64,000 bases of DNA, taken from contig JAWKNL010000027.1 in the NCBI GenBank assembly GCA_041391725.1, forward strand, positions 14,039 to 78,038, written 5' to 3'. Both the position numbers and the translations under genes were made by a program. The stretch comes from JAGQVA01 sp041391725 (GTDB taxonomy: Bacteria; Bacteroidota; Bacteroidia; J057). Numbering within the stretch: position 1 is the stretch's first letter; each line of letters opens with the position of its first letter. Under the pieces are notes generated by a model that saw only the letters and a program-made list of their open reading frames with translations, was not told the DNA's origin and ran no database searches. Positions 26,901 to 35,587 of this stretch are shown here, in pieces.

Positions 26901-27522
26901 TATTAACATCGTCGGGGACAGTGATACTGAAACGTCCGCGCTCATCGGTAAGGGCGCCCTTATTTACGCCTTTTGCACGCACAGTTGCACCTACCAGTGG
27001 CTGCCCATCTGCGTCAGTAACTGTACCGGTAACCGTTTTGTCGGGAGGGATCAGTTTATATACAGAGTGGGCAATGGTATTAATCCGCTGAATGCTGTTA
27101 TTACCGGCGCGCTGCACATCTATATTGCTTCGCTGCTCTATATTCTGGATTTGCTGGAACTTTCTTTCCAGTTTTTTCAGGTCTTTCGTACCTCTTTGAT
27201 CGGCTTTATAAATCACATAATACTTACTTCCCAGAAACTTATACCCAAGGCCGGTGTCAGTCAGAAGGCGGTTGATGGCCACCTCCAGTTTTTCTTCGGA
27301 TTTGATTTCAAAATCGACGACAAGCCCATCCAGAAGTTCTGCATCAAATGAAAATATCACCTGATAAGTTTCACTCAAGGTTTCCAAAACTTCGATCAGG
27401 GGGCGCCCCTGTAATACGGCAGTGTTTTTGGGGGACAGTGTATCAGCCCGCAGGGAGACACTAAATCCTGGCAATAACACCAGAAATACTGCCCAGGTTT
27501 TGATGAGTAGTTTTAATCCCAT
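23947..27522 (-). CDS. SusC/RagA-family TonB-linked outer membrane transporter with STN domain
   Basis: An 1191-residue SusC-type receptor that imports oligosaccharides or peptides together with SusD. In order: signal peptide; an STN domain at about 40-108 (LETLSETYQVIFSFDA), which lets the receptor signal to a FecR anti-sigma factor; a carboxypeptidase-like domain at about 170-245 (VTGTVTDADGQPLVGATVRA); the SusC link DEVVITALGIKKDAKKLGYA; the plug (GTSKIRIRGQSSISGQNNPL, GAAAAALYGSRAKDGVIMI); and the barrel to the end (GLGFNLNVKF). The SusD gene starts 12 bp downstream. The upstream FecR and sigma genes on the same strand are its expected regulators. Confidence 0.95.
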   Translation of the reverse strand: MGLKLLIKTWAVFLVLLPGFSVSLRADTLSPKNTAVLQGRPLIEVLETLSETYQVIFSFDAELLDGLVVDFEIKSEEKLEVAINRLLTDTGLGYKFLGSKYYVIYKADQRGTKDLKKLERKFQQIQNIEQRSNIDVQRAGNNSIQRINTIAHSVYKLIPPDKTVTGTVTDADGQPLVGATVRAKGVNKGALTDERGRFSITVPDDVNTLLVSYIGFETMEVALNGRTDVSVALITSDAALDEVVITALGIKKDAKKLGYATTNVDAEAISVNRTPNFMNALQGKVAGVNISGLGTGPAGTSKIRIRGQSSISGQNNPLIVINGVPIDNTNFGTNPGNRASDNSIGVRGGGNTSDGGDGLSSINPDDIESMTILKGAAAAALYGSRAKDGVIMITTKTRGSGQGIGVSYNLNYTNETPLDFTDYQYEYGQGENGVRPTSANPTSGQWSFGEKFQPGMTQVLFDGVTVPYEPQYDRIRNFYRNGQNLTNTVSLSGGNDKGGFNLSMSNLDSKGIVPNNTYNRKTINLGFSQELGEKLSFAGNINYSNEYNKNPPVIAEQDNSIPTTLSNLANSMPLELMDEKKYDANGNEFVYSRFRNRTNPYFTMAEQFQNIIRDRVFGNISVKYNILPWLSVQGRVGQDYWSRDQEYNNYPTGQASRGPAPAGFVNGVFTQDSRRFREINSDILVSASKTFGDFGIDVSAGGNRMYRRSDLNSVQVTDFVVRGLYTVTNGRVKDPQYSLSERAVNSIYGSADFSFKDFLYLSGTLRNDWFSTLSPENRSILYPSVSGSYVFSESFGSTPDWLTFGKIRAAYAEVGSDTDVAPYSDVLFYGINANLFGNATGGLQPVGSSQGNVLPNPNLRPMRTAETEIGLELKLFDNRLGIDMAVYRKITTDQIVSAEISDGSGFTNTLINSGRSRNQGIEGLINIVPVKSANFRWDLTFNGSYNITKVLSLLTDAPGERVTVGVHVFNGELRQVVGEEMGQLYGFGYRRDAQGRQIFGANGIALRTPDLISFGSALPKWVGGINNAFQIGGVNFSFLIDFKLGNMMMSGTNFNAVRHGLHKMTLEGREGGVIGDGVNENGETNTVVANVQPYWEVVRSQALVEPIIYNGGYWKLRQITAGYDLAKLLPSDFPLKSVRLSFVANNVLMLKKWVDNIDPESYGYSSDNLVGLESTGLPTTRGLGFNLNVKF

Positions 27523-27599
27523 AATTTTGAAAAGATTTACAAATGTTAGTGAATTGTGAACGGGACGGGGGCAAAATGGCAGTTTTGCTTTCCGTCCTT

Positions 27600-28622
27600 T
27601 TAATTTATTACAAAATTCCTGTCGCTGTTTTTGGTGATTTTCAATCCCAATACACTCTCAATCGTCCTTAGCGCGATTTCCAAATCCTCAACGGGTATCC
27701 CCATTGTCATTTTTCTTTGTCGCAGTTTTTCGTTGTTGAGCGAAATAGTCACCCCGTAGATTTCTTCCATCTTTTCTACGACTTCCTGAAGTGGAGTCTT
27801 GTCAAAAAGCTGAATTCCTTCCTTCCATGAGCTGTGAAGTTCCGGGTTTACCTTTGTTTGTACCAGTTGATTGTCGTTATGGTCATAATCCACCATATCT
27901 CCCGGGTCCATCAGAATGGGGTTGGCTTTCTCATCGTTGAGCATAAGTTTGATCTGCCCTTCATTGAGTACAACCCTTGTTTTTTCTTTTCTGGAGTTGA
28001 CATTAAACTTTGTACCCAGTACCTGCACCACCATGTCACGGGCCATGACCGAAAACTTTGTCTGTGTTTCAACCTGCCGGGTTACTTCAAAAAAGGCCTC
28101 TCCATCAAGCCACACAAAACGATCCTCGTTGTTTTTCCAGTTTTTTGAAAAACACAACCGGGAATGGCCATTTAATATCACCCTCGAATGATCGGGAAGC
28201 TCTACAGTAAGGGTTTCTCCGAATGAGGTTTCATAGATCTGATGCTGGTTTCTCTCCCAGTAATTGTAAAAAATCGTTGCACAAGAAACCAATAGGGCAA
28301 CAACGGCTGCATACCTGAGAAATCGGGGCGTTTTACTGGTGGTTGTTATCGCATAGGATGTCTCTGCATGGATTTTTGCCAGAATATTTTCGTGCATCAG
28401 ATCCTTCTCTGCTTTTGTCAGTTGCTTACTGGGCTGTAATTGTTGCGCAAGAAAAATCATCTCACGGGCAGAATTTATTTCGCTTTCCTTATAGGGATAA
28501 ACAGCCATAAACTCCTTCCAAAATGCATCCTCCTCCGGAGAAGGGCTGACAACCCAGCGGATAAAGCGATCATCCCGGGCAAAATCTTCTGCACAATAAT
28601 CCTCGTATTTCCCTAAGTTCAT
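27600..28622 (-). CDS. FecR-family anti-sigma factor
   Basis: A 340-residue inner-membrane regulator. The N-terminal ~90 residues are the cytosolic sigma-binding part, a transmembrane helix lies near 103-122 (YAAVVALLVSCATIF), and the periplasmic FecR domain follows (GETLTVELPDHSRVILNGHS, FSVMARDMVVQVLGTKFNV). The C-terminal DUF4974-type domain (FDKTPLQEVVEKMEEIYGV) ends the protein. In these systems the STN domain of SusC touches the periplasmic part and releases the sigma factor. It lies between the sigma gene and SusC on the same strand. Confidence 0.94.
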   Translation of the reverse strand: MNLGKYEDYCAEDFARDDRFIRWVVSPSPEEDAFWKEFMAVYPYKESEINSAREMIFLAQQLQPSKQLTKAEKDLMHENILAKIHAETSYAITTTSKTPRFLRYAAVVALLVSCATIFYNYWERNQHQIYETSFGETLTVELPDHSRVILNGHSRLCFSKNWKNNEDRFVWLDGEAFFEVTRQVETQTKFSVMARDMVVQVLGTKFNVNSRKEKTRVVLNEGQIKLMLNDEKANPILMDPGDMVDYDHNDNQLVQTKVNPELHSSWKEGIQLFDKTPLQEVVEKMEEIYGVTISLNNEKLRQRKMTMGIPVEDLEIALRTIESVLGLKITKNSDRNFVIN

Positions 28623-28712
28623 CGGTTAGCGATTGGTTTCAGTAAGGGTTTTTCTTATAAGTGCACCCCAACTGAATTTCCTAATCACTTTCAGGAAATT
28701 TTTTTTAAAAAA

Positions 28713-29315
28713 TCAGAATACAGCCTTGAATGTCACACTTACAAGCAGCAATGAGGGCAAGATATAACGATGGTCTGTCATGATTTCCCGAAGTTTGTGA
28801 ATGGCACGGGAAAAAAGATTCCAGGCGGCCTGTTGTTGCAGCCCCATGATTTCGCCGATTTCTTCGTAGGTGAGGTTTTGGTAGTATTTCAGATAGATAA
28901 TCTCCCGCTGACGCTGGGGAAGGTGGTTTAATTTATCTGCGATATATTCATTGCGAATATGCTCGGATTCGGCTTCAATGAGATGGTCTTCGGGCGGGAG
29001 AATCACCCCAGCATCAGAACCTGCCTGAAAAAACCGCTGTTTTTCATCCTGCCTGATTTTCCGGAAAAGCACCCTTCGGAATGCCTGCAGAAGGTACGCA
29101 TTGACCTTTTCAAGCTCGGCCAGTTGGTTTTTTCTTCGCCAAAGATCGAGGAACAATTCCTGAATGCAATCCTTGATCAGATCCCTGTCGTGGGTCAGAG
29201 TATAACCATAGTTTAGCAGTAAATCACTGTATCTGTAAAACAAAAGGGAAAACGCCCGTTCACTTCCCTGACGGAATTCATTCCAATGTGTCAGATCATT
29301 CCTTCTGCTATTCAT
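28713..29315 (-). CDS. ECF RNA polymerase sigma factor (FecI-like)
   Basis: A 200-residue sigma-70 family factor of the extracytoplasmic-function type. Region 2 is at about 15-80 (LFYRYSDLLLNYGYTL, DCIQELFLDLWRRKNQL) and region 4 at about 130-185 (LPQRQREIIYLKYYQNLTYE followed by EIGEIMGLQQQAAWNLFSRA). The end is an odd hydrophobic tail (ILPSLLLVSVTFKAVF) that is seen in some Bacteroidota members. It is the first gene of the FecR-SusC-SusD locus and should activate SusC transcription when released by FecR. The 166-bp gap to the divergent TPR-CHAT gene must hold both promoters. Confidence 0.94.
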   Translation of the reverse strand: MNSRRNDLTHWNEFRQGSERAFSLLFYRYSDLLLNYGYTLTHDRDLIKDCIQELFLDLWRRKNQLAELEKVNAYLLQAFRRVLFRKIRQDEKQRFFQAGSDAGVILPPEDHLIEAESEHIRNEYIADKLNHLPQRQREIIYLKYYQNLTYEEIGEIMGLQQQAAWNLFSRAIHKLREIMTDHRYILPSLLLVSVTFKAVF

Positions 29316-29481
29316 CCGGGGTAAAGTAGTAGTTGTATATCCTTATAAATTAGTATTAAGATACGTAACATTTACCTAATAGTCAAACTGCCTATCAAAG
29401 GTTTTGGGAATCCATTCAGGAAAACGAAAACCTTTAGATTGAATTTCCCGAACAGAAAGCGATATTGTATAAAAAAGCAAC

Positions 29482-32400
29482 ATGGATTCACTGACCGGTA
29501 TCAAAAATTTTTACCGCCAGGCCCGGCTGGCGGCGCTCAGTCAGGAGGTGTCTAAAATTCCCGTTTATTCTCCCCTGTATCCGGAGGCTTTGATATATAA
29601 AATCCGCACGCTGATTGAATTCGGGCTGGCAGGACAGGCGGTAAAAGAGTTGGAAACAGCAATACCCGATGTCCAAAATCCTGAATTCCTCATGCCGATG
29701 TTGTGCATGGCAAAGTACCTGCGGGCCCTGCACACTGATACAGAAGGAAATATCCGGGTGTTAATCAGTTGGATAGACAAAACGTTACAAACCATTGATA
29801 ACAAAACAGTTGCCTTATACCTTCGCGACTTCCAGATGAAGGCAAGGGGTGTCAGGCATGCACTCGGGCGCATGACACGCGCACAATGGATATCCTATCT
29901 CAACGAAAATGAAACCATAGCCCGCGACCTTTTCAACTCCGGTCAGTGGGAAGAATCATGGATTGCCCTTCGACGTGGCGCCATGATCTGTATAAAACGT
30001 CCGTTTCAGGATCACCCACGGGCGATACATTGGCTTTCCCAGATAAAGGAAGAAGCCAAAGCTAAAGGGGATGACCTGTTTGTTGGAGAAGCTATCCTTG
30101 CCATGGGTGAAGTGGCCTTCCATCAACACTGGAACAAGCAGCCCATTGAAAAAGAACCACAGGAATACTTCCGTGAAGCAGCCGACTATTTTATCCGGGC
30201 AGGTCACGCATTTCCCGAAGAAAAATCACTGGCAGTTTTGGGAGAGTATCTCCTCCAGCATGGCGTTGCGGAGGGAGTGCAGATTCTCGAACAATGTATG
30301 CCCGGTCTTGAGCAGGCGGGTGATTTCCGTATCAGGCAGTCAGCCTGGAGTGCCATGAATCTGTGGTTTACCAAAAACGGAAACCCCGAAGCCGCTGCTC
30401 ATGCGCTGCAAGAATCACGAAAACTTAATGAAGCCATGAATCTGGGCATTGGCCTGCAGGTAAGCGTGCTGGGAGAAGCCGAAGCATTTTTCCGACAGGG
30501 GAAAACCAAACAGGCTATTACGGCTCTCGATTCCGTCATTCGCAGAGAAGAAACCACTATGCTTTCTGTCTCAGCAGTGCAGATGAAAAGCAATATGCTC
30601 GCCCAGGCGGGTAGTCATGCAGAAGCTATTCAAACTTTATTGCGCCTCCTCCCAGATCTGGAAGAAGAGGGAGAAACCCCCTTTCTGGCTCATTATTACT
30701 ACCATCTTTTTATTTCCTCTTCCCAAAATCCCCAACTAGCCATACGATGGCTATCAAAGGCTGTTTCAATATATGAAAATATGGGTGATACGCTTTCTGC
30801 CGGTCAGGCTTATGCGCAAAGAGCTTTCACCTACGTGCAGACTTACCTGCAAAAAGGAATGACCGAAACAGGAACGATTCCTCCGGAAATCACTGCTGAC
30901 TTTGAAGCTGCCCGCAACCTGCTCCTTTTGAGACAGGATATGGAAACTATGGAGCAAATGGGTAACCTTTGCAATTATTGGGGACAGGCGGGAATGGTTT
31001 TTAAGGACTATAAGGCTTGTGGGAAATGGTTGTCTGAAGCGGAAAATATTTATCGCACCTTTTCCAGAAAAACCGAACTCGCCTTTACCCTTGTCTATCA
31101 GGGGCTTGTGCTGATTGAGATCGGAAGAAAAGGAAATTATTCGCTCTTCGATATTGCCGGGGAAAAATTTGCCGAAGCAGCCGATTCCTTCCGGTCAGCA
31201 GGTTTGGAAGGCGTCCTCTGGCAGGCAAGATTCCATCAGGGGCTGGCAAAATATGAATATGGTTGTAAGGCCACGCCTAAGGACCCTCAATCGTCTTATT
31301 TTGAGGATGCCGCTGCCATTTTTGAAGACGCTGCGGAAAAGGTAGATGCGCTGCGAAACTTTGCCGGAAGCGATGAAACCCTTTCCGGCCAAATGGCCGG
31401 GATGAATTTTATGAAGGACAAGCAGGTACTGATGAGGACAGGTTTCAACAATGCTTTCTTTTACAGAAATAGAAACGATGAGGCAATATTCTGGCTGGAA
31501 CGAATGAAAGGACAAGCTATGCTCGATGCCCTTTTTCGCCAGTTTGGCCCGGAAGATACGCCTCTGTCCATGGCTGTTTCAGCACAAAAAACCGACCGCA
31601 ACCCGACAAAAGTTATAAGGTGGGAAGAAGTAAAAGAAATTCTTCGCACAGAAAACAACAAAACCTCCACCCAAACCCTGATTGTCACCTATTTTTGTTC
31701 GCCCGACCATATCATAGCTTTTGGGTTCAGGGAAGACTGGGACACCCCCCGGTCAGCATTTATCCAGCTTGATTACACGCAGCTCCGTCGCAGCAAAGAA
31801 TTGTTTGGCAACCAGGTAAAAGAATTGTACCGGTCACAATCGCGAAGCCTTGAGTGGGATACAAAATATTTGCCCAGTCCCGACGAACAATGGGCACAGA
31901 TAGCACCGGTTATCGAGCCTGTATCCAGGTGGTCCCAGCCCGGTGATACGGTATGTCTGGTGCCGCATAGCCTGCTGCATGATCTGCCTCTTCACGCATT
32001 GCCCATTGAAGATATGGCGCTGATTGAAAGGAACCCGGTCGTTTACCTACCTTCTCTCTCCCTATTGCCTTTTGTAAAGAGTTCTCTTGCGGCTATGGAT
32101 TTACATTCTGCCAAAACCATTTTTTTTGGCAACCCTACACTTGACCTTCCCGGTGCGGAGTCTGAATGCAGTTCCCTTGCAGACCAATATGGCGGCAGTC
32201 TTTTTCTCGGAAAATCTGTGAACCGGCAGAAAATACTTCAGGGATTTCGCGACTTCGATATGGTACACTATGCCGGCCATGCAAAGTTTTCTCCCGAAAA
32301 CGGATGGAATTCGGGCCTAAACCTCTCAGGAGCAGAACAATTGCAGACCAAAGATTTTTTCGGCCAGCCGCTCCGAACCAAAATTGCAGTATTAAGTGGC

Positions 32401-32685
32401 TGTGAAACTGCATTAAGCACAGATTCGGAAGGCGATGAGCGGGTAGGTCTGGTAAGGGTATTGTTACTTTCCGGCGTAAAAAAACTTATTGTAAGTCAGT
32501 GGCCGGTGCACGACAAGCTCACCAGCCAGTTACTGACTGATTTTTACCGGCGGCTCTTCAGCCCCGAAAATCCGCCGGTTGCCGTTGCCCTTCAGCAGGC
32601 TATTATCAGTCTCAAAAATAACCACCCTGATATGCCGGGTATGTTTCACTGGGCACCTTTTGTACTGACAGGAAGCTGGATATAA
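29482..32685 (+). CDS. TPR-CHAT caspase-like protein
   Basis: A 1067-residue soluble protein. Roughly residues 1-680 are helical TPR-type repeats (GLAGQAVKELETAIPDVQNP, EAFFRQGKTKQAITALDSVI, LSAGQAYAQRAFTYVQTYLQ). The C-terminal ~330 residues are a CHAT domain, a clan CD cysteine protease fold: catalytic His933 in HYAGHAKF and Cys974 in VLSGCETAL, then VGLVRVLLLSGVKKLIVSQW and the closing PFVLTGSWI. Both catalytic residues are present, so it is likely active. Related TPR-CHAT proteins act as proteases in some bacterial immune systems, but no effector or CRISPR gene is next to it here. It diverges from the sigma gene; the DUF3820 gene follows 51 bp downstream. Confidence 0.9.
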   Translation: MDSLTGIKNFYRQARLAALSQEVSKIPVYSPLYPEALIYKIRTLIEFGLAGQAVKELETAIPDVQNPEFLMPMLCMAKYLRALHTDTEGNIRVLISWIDKTLQTIDNKTVALYLRDFQMKARGVRHALGRMTRAQWISYLNENETIARDLFNSGQWEESWIALRRGAMICIKRPFQDHPRAIHWLSQIKEEAKAKGDDLFVGEAILAMGEVAFHQHWNKQPIEKEPQEYFREAADYFIRAGHAFPEEKSLAVLGEYLLQHGVAEGVQILEQCMPGLEQAGDFRIRQSAWSAMNLWFTKNGNPEAAAHALQESRKLNEAMNLGIGLQVSVLGEAEAFFRQGKTKQAITALDSVIRREETTMLSVSAVQMKSNMLAQAGSHAEAIQTLLRLLPDLEEEGETPFLAHYYYHLFISSSQNPQLAIRWLSKAVSIYENMGDTLSAGQAYAQRAFTYVQTYLQKGMTETGTIPPEITADFEAARNLLLLRQDMETMEQMGNLCNYWGQAGMVFKDYKACGKWLSEAENIYRTFSRKTELAFTLVYQGLVLIEIGRKGNYSLFDIAGEKFAEAADSFRSAGLEGVLWQARFHQGLAKYEYGCKATPKDPQSSYFEDAAAIFEDAAEKVDALRNFAGSDETLSGQMAGMNFMKDKQVLMRTGFNNAFFYRNRNDEAIFWLERMKGQAMLDALFRQFGPEDTPLSMAVSAQKTDRNPTKVIRWEEVKEILRTENNKTSTQTLIVTYFCSPDHIIAFGFREDWDTPRSAFIQLDYTQLRRSKELFGNQVKELYRSQSRSLEWDTKYLPSPDEQWAQIAPVIEPVSRWSQPGDTVCLVPHSLLHDLPLHALPIEDMALIERNPVVYLPSLSLLPFVKSSLAAMDLHSAKTIFFGNPTLDLPGAESECSSLADQYGGSLFLGKSVNRQKILQGFRDFDMVHYAGHAKFSPENGWNSGLNLSGAEQLQTKDFFGQPLRTKIAVLSGCETALSTDSEGDERVGLVRVLLLSGVKKLIVSQWPVHDKLTSQLLTDFYRRLFSPENPPVAVALQQAIISLKNNHPDMPGMFHWAPFVLTGSWI

Positions 32686-32736
32686 TTTCTTCACATCAGA
32701 ATTATTCTCCGTAATTTACCTGCATCAATCTACCCT

Positions 32737-32979
32737 ATGCCTCAACCGCCCGATCCTTCCGTTCCCGATCCGAAGATTCTGATGGAACTGGTAACACATA
32801 AAATGCCTTTTGGCAAATATCAGGGTCGCTTGCTTTGCGACCTACCGGTATTTTACCTCGAATGGTTTCAACGGGAAGGGTTTCCTCCCGGCAGACTGGG
32901 AGCACAACTGGCTACCCTGTACGAAATCAAAACCAATGGCCTGGAAGAAATCCTCCACCGCCTCAGAAAGATGCGCTGA
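32737..32979 (+). CDS. DUF3820 family protein
   Basis: An 80-residue cytosolic protein of the DUF3820 family. The core MPFGKYQGRLLCDLPVFYLEWF with FPPGRLGAQLATLYEIKTNG is the family signature (PFGKYKG ... LP..YL.W). Members are small, often linked by homology to exonuclease-associated domains, and their function is not established. It follows the TPR-CHAT gene by 51 bp on the same strand and converges with the GH5 gene, whose stop is 3 bp away. Confidence 0.82.
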   Translation: MPQPPDPSVPDPKILMELVTHKMPFGKYQGRLLCDLPVFYLEWFQREGFPPGRLGAQLATLYEIKTNGLEEILHRLRKMR

Positions 32980-32982
32980 GAA

Positions 32983-34132
32983 TCAGTATTTCTGCAAGAG
33001 GGTGAGCAGTTTGCGGTCGAGTTTATGCCCATACCAGTCCTCATAGACGATATCTGTACGCCCTGAGTCAATCAGGCCAAAACTGCCTCTGAACTCCCAT
33101 AAGGCGTAGCCGATATTGTTTTCAGTAAGGATATCAAGCACATCCTCAAACCAGGCGAGAAATACGCCATGCGGCGTTTTGTTCCAACATCCGCACTCTC
33201 CGCAGTGTACGCCTACGCCCTTTTCTGCCAGTTCGATCCACGGTTGGTACATGTCTTCGAGCATCTTCCGGCTCAGGTACTGATCCCCGACTTGTCCGGG
33301 CCATACAGGTTCGGGAAGGTTTTCGGTGTCCTTATATACCCAGGGCGCTTTATAGTGGGAAATAATCCCCGGATTGTATCCCCGGCAGCTTTGAGCGATA
33401 TTGAGGTCCGTGATTTCGGGGATCACATCGCGCCCTACATTATTGCCGTCGGCAATGATAAAATGGTCAGGATTTACACTCCAGATTGCTTCTGCCGCTG
33501 CCTTCGCCACTTTTCGGTACAATCGCCCGGTACAGCGCTGCGTTTGGAGTGCTGGTCATTCATATCTTCCCGCATACTGGGCTCATTGAGCAGGTCAAAG
33601 CTGATTTTGTCGGGGGAAACATTTTTAAACCTTTTGGCCCAAAACTTCCAGTGCCAGCAAAAATCGTCAAGTGCTTCCTGATCTTTCCACAGGTTGTAGG
33701 GTTCATAAAAACCCGCATTCACACAGTAACCCGGCCCGCGGTGGAGATTGAGACTCACATGGAGGTTGTACTTATGCGCAAGATAGACCAGTTGTTCGAT
33801 CTTGTCTGTAGCTTTCCGGTCAACCTTGCGGATTCGGTCGGTGGTGATGTTTTGTGTTCGGTCAAACTTCAGGTACGATGGATAGGCCATGGGAATTCGC
33901 ACAAAATCAAATCCCCAGTCAGACATCCATTTGAAATACTCCTCACTCGTTCCATCGCGTGCAGTGGCAGGATCGGGAGAAAGAAATCAAGCAGATTAAA
34001 TCCTTTCCAGCGGGGAAGTTTGTTCTGTGGTTTTACTGCGGAGGAAAGTGCCTGATGCCCGGCCAGCATCATACCGCCAGCCAGAATACCCGATTTTTTG
34101 TACACAAAGGAGAGATCAAGAAACGTGTGCAT
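32983..34132 (-). pseudogene. Glycoside hydrolase family 5 (cellulase-type), two frameshifts
   Basis: A GH5 endoglucanase-like enzyme readable in three overlapping frames. The N-terminal part ends FNLLDFFLP, then after a missing base near 33980 continues DPATARDGTSEEYFKWMSDW; a second missing base near 33525 joins SKRSAVPG to RLYRKVAKAAAEA. The joined protein has the GH5 features: FVRIPMAYPS, LHVSLNLHRGPG, the acid/base glutamate in FDLLNEPSM and a nucleophile glutamate candidate in GVHCGECGCWN. Both breaks fall in runs of C or G, so base-calling error is likely. The N-terminus (LAGGMMLAGHQALSSA) may be an export signal. It probably hydrolyses a beta-linked polysaccharide. Confidence 0.82.
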
Positions 34133-34213
34133 GAAATGTATCCATAGTAGTCAGATGTTTATCTTATACAGCAATAGTCTATTTGTTCTAAATTTAAGGA
34201 AAACCCTTTACTT

Positions 34214-35479
34214 ATGAACCTCAAACGCCGAAAATTCCTCTCAACTTCTGCCGCGGGAATCGGATTGGCCTCTCTGCCATTTTTTTCCTGCCAGCCGTCT
34301 CCCCCTTCGCCTGTGAGGGAAACAGACTACGCTCTGCTTGATGAAGTGCTCGCCAGCCCCGTGCTGAAAAAAGAATGGTTTGCCACACCCCTTATCATCG
34401 AAAGCCTGGAGTTGCTCCGCTACGAAGACAATTTTATCTGCCGGGTGAGAACCCGCGACGGCGCGGAAGGCCTTTCGGTGAGCAACAACGATCAGATGGT
34501 TTCCCTGTACCCGATATTTCTCAATCGGTTACAGCCATTTTTTATCGGCAAAGATGCCCGCGATTTGGAATCATTGCTGGAAGAGGTGTATGTCTATCAA
34601 AGCAATTACAAACTCCAGAATCTGGCATTGTGGGTTCCGCTGGCGACGATCGAGTTTGCTTTGCTCGACCTGCTGGGTAAAGTCGCAGGAAAATCTATCG
34701 GCGAACTTATCGGAGAAATTCATCATCCGAAAATCGCGGTCTATCAGGCCAACAACTACCGGGGCAAATCGGCGGAAGAATCTATTGTACTAATCCAGAA
34801 ACATGTGGAAGAGACCAAAGCCAAAGCCCTCAAATTTAAAGTAGGGGGGCGAATGAGCAAAAACGCTGATTACCCTCCGGGCCGAACCGAAAAACTCATT
34901 CCTCTGGTAAGGGAAACATTTGGCGATAATATGACCATTTATGCCGATTCCAACGGTTCTTACGATGTAAAAGAAGCGATCAGGATAGGTAAAATCATGG
35001 AGGAATACCGGTTTGACTTTTACGAAGAACCCGTGCCATTTGACTGGTACGAAGAGACCAAAGCCGTTGCTGACGCGCTCAATATTCCCGTCGCAGGGGG
35101 AGAGCAGGAACCCAGTTTGCATCAGTTTCGCTGGCTGATTGGCAACAACGGTTTACAGATTGTGCAGCCCGATATGTTTTATTTTGGGGGAATGATCAGG
35201 TCGATGCGCGTAGCGCGGATGGCTGCGGCAATGGGAAAAACCTGTACGCCACATATTTCCGGCTCAGGGCTGGGGTATTTGTACATGATGCATTTTGTGT
35301 CCGCAGTACCTAATGCAGGCCCATTTCACGAATTTAAGGGATTCAACCGGGAGATTCCGCTGGAATGCAGCACCTCCTCGCTGGAAAGCGAGGACGGGGT
35401 AGTCACTGTACCTACCGGCCCGGGTCTGGGCGTTGACATTGACCCGGACTTTGTGGGGAAGCATGTGGTTTTGGGGTAA
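34214..35479 (+). CDS. Enolase-superfamily protein (mandelate racemase/muconate lactonizing type)
   Basis: A 421-residue enolase-superfamily enzyme. The start MNLKRRKFLSTSAAGIGLAS is a twin-arginine-like signal, with FFSC as a possible lipobox. The N-terminal capping domain is followed by the barrel with KALKFKVGGR (candidate base Lys), metal ligands in YADSNGSY, FYEEPVPF and AGGEQEP, and TPHISGSGLGYLYMM. These enzymes abstract a proton alpha to a carboxylate, as in acid-sugar dehydration or racemisation. It is intact although its neighbours are broken. The export signal is unusual for the superfamily but occurs in Bacteroidota sugar-catabolic loci. Confidence 0.88.
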   Translation: MNLKRRKFLSTSAAGIGLASLPFFSCQPSPPSPVRETDYALLDEVLASPVLKKEWFATPLIIESLELLRYEDNFICRVRTRDGAEGLSVSNNDQMVSLYPIFLNRLQPFFIGKDARDLESLLEEVYVYQSNYKLQNLALWVPLATIEFALLDLLGKVAGKSIGELIGEIHHPKIAVYQANNYRGKSAEESIVLIQKHVEETKAKALKFKVGGRMSKNADYPPGRTEKLIPLVRETFGDNMTIYADSNGSYDVKEAIRIGKIMEEYRFDFYEEPVPFDWYEETKAVADALNIPVAGGEQEPSLHQFRWLIGNNGLQIVQPDMFYFGGMIRSMRVARMAAAMGKTCTPHISGSGLGYLYMMHFVSAVPNAGPFHEFKGFNREIPLECSTSSLESEDGVVTVPTGPGLGVDIDPDFVGKHVVLG

Positions 35480-35488
35480 ATACTATCA

Positions 35489-35522
35489 TTTGCCTGCTTT
35501 AAGCAAAACATCGCTATATTTG
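35489..35522 (+). promoter_or_regulatory. Promoter of the AlbA_2-domain gene
   Basis: TTTG (35489-35492) and an exact TATATTTG (-7 box, 35515-35522) are separated by 22 bp. It places the transcript start near 35529, upstream of the preferred ATG. Confidence 0.5.
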
Positions 35523-35587
35523 AAAAACCAAAAACGCGATTTTCAGTAGTGTTTTTGAAAGGCATACGTGCAGCGTATAAAAGTTTA

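Noticed and set aside
26074..27351. 425-codon frame on the plus strand opposite SusC
   Set aside because: It is fully antisense to a clear SusC gene and shows no domain or codon pattern of its own.
29482..32979. CHAT protein plus DUF3820 as a type III-E CRISPR or other known defence system
   Set aside because: No Cas effector, no nuclease or pore-forming partner next to it; the link to DUF3820 is only proximity.
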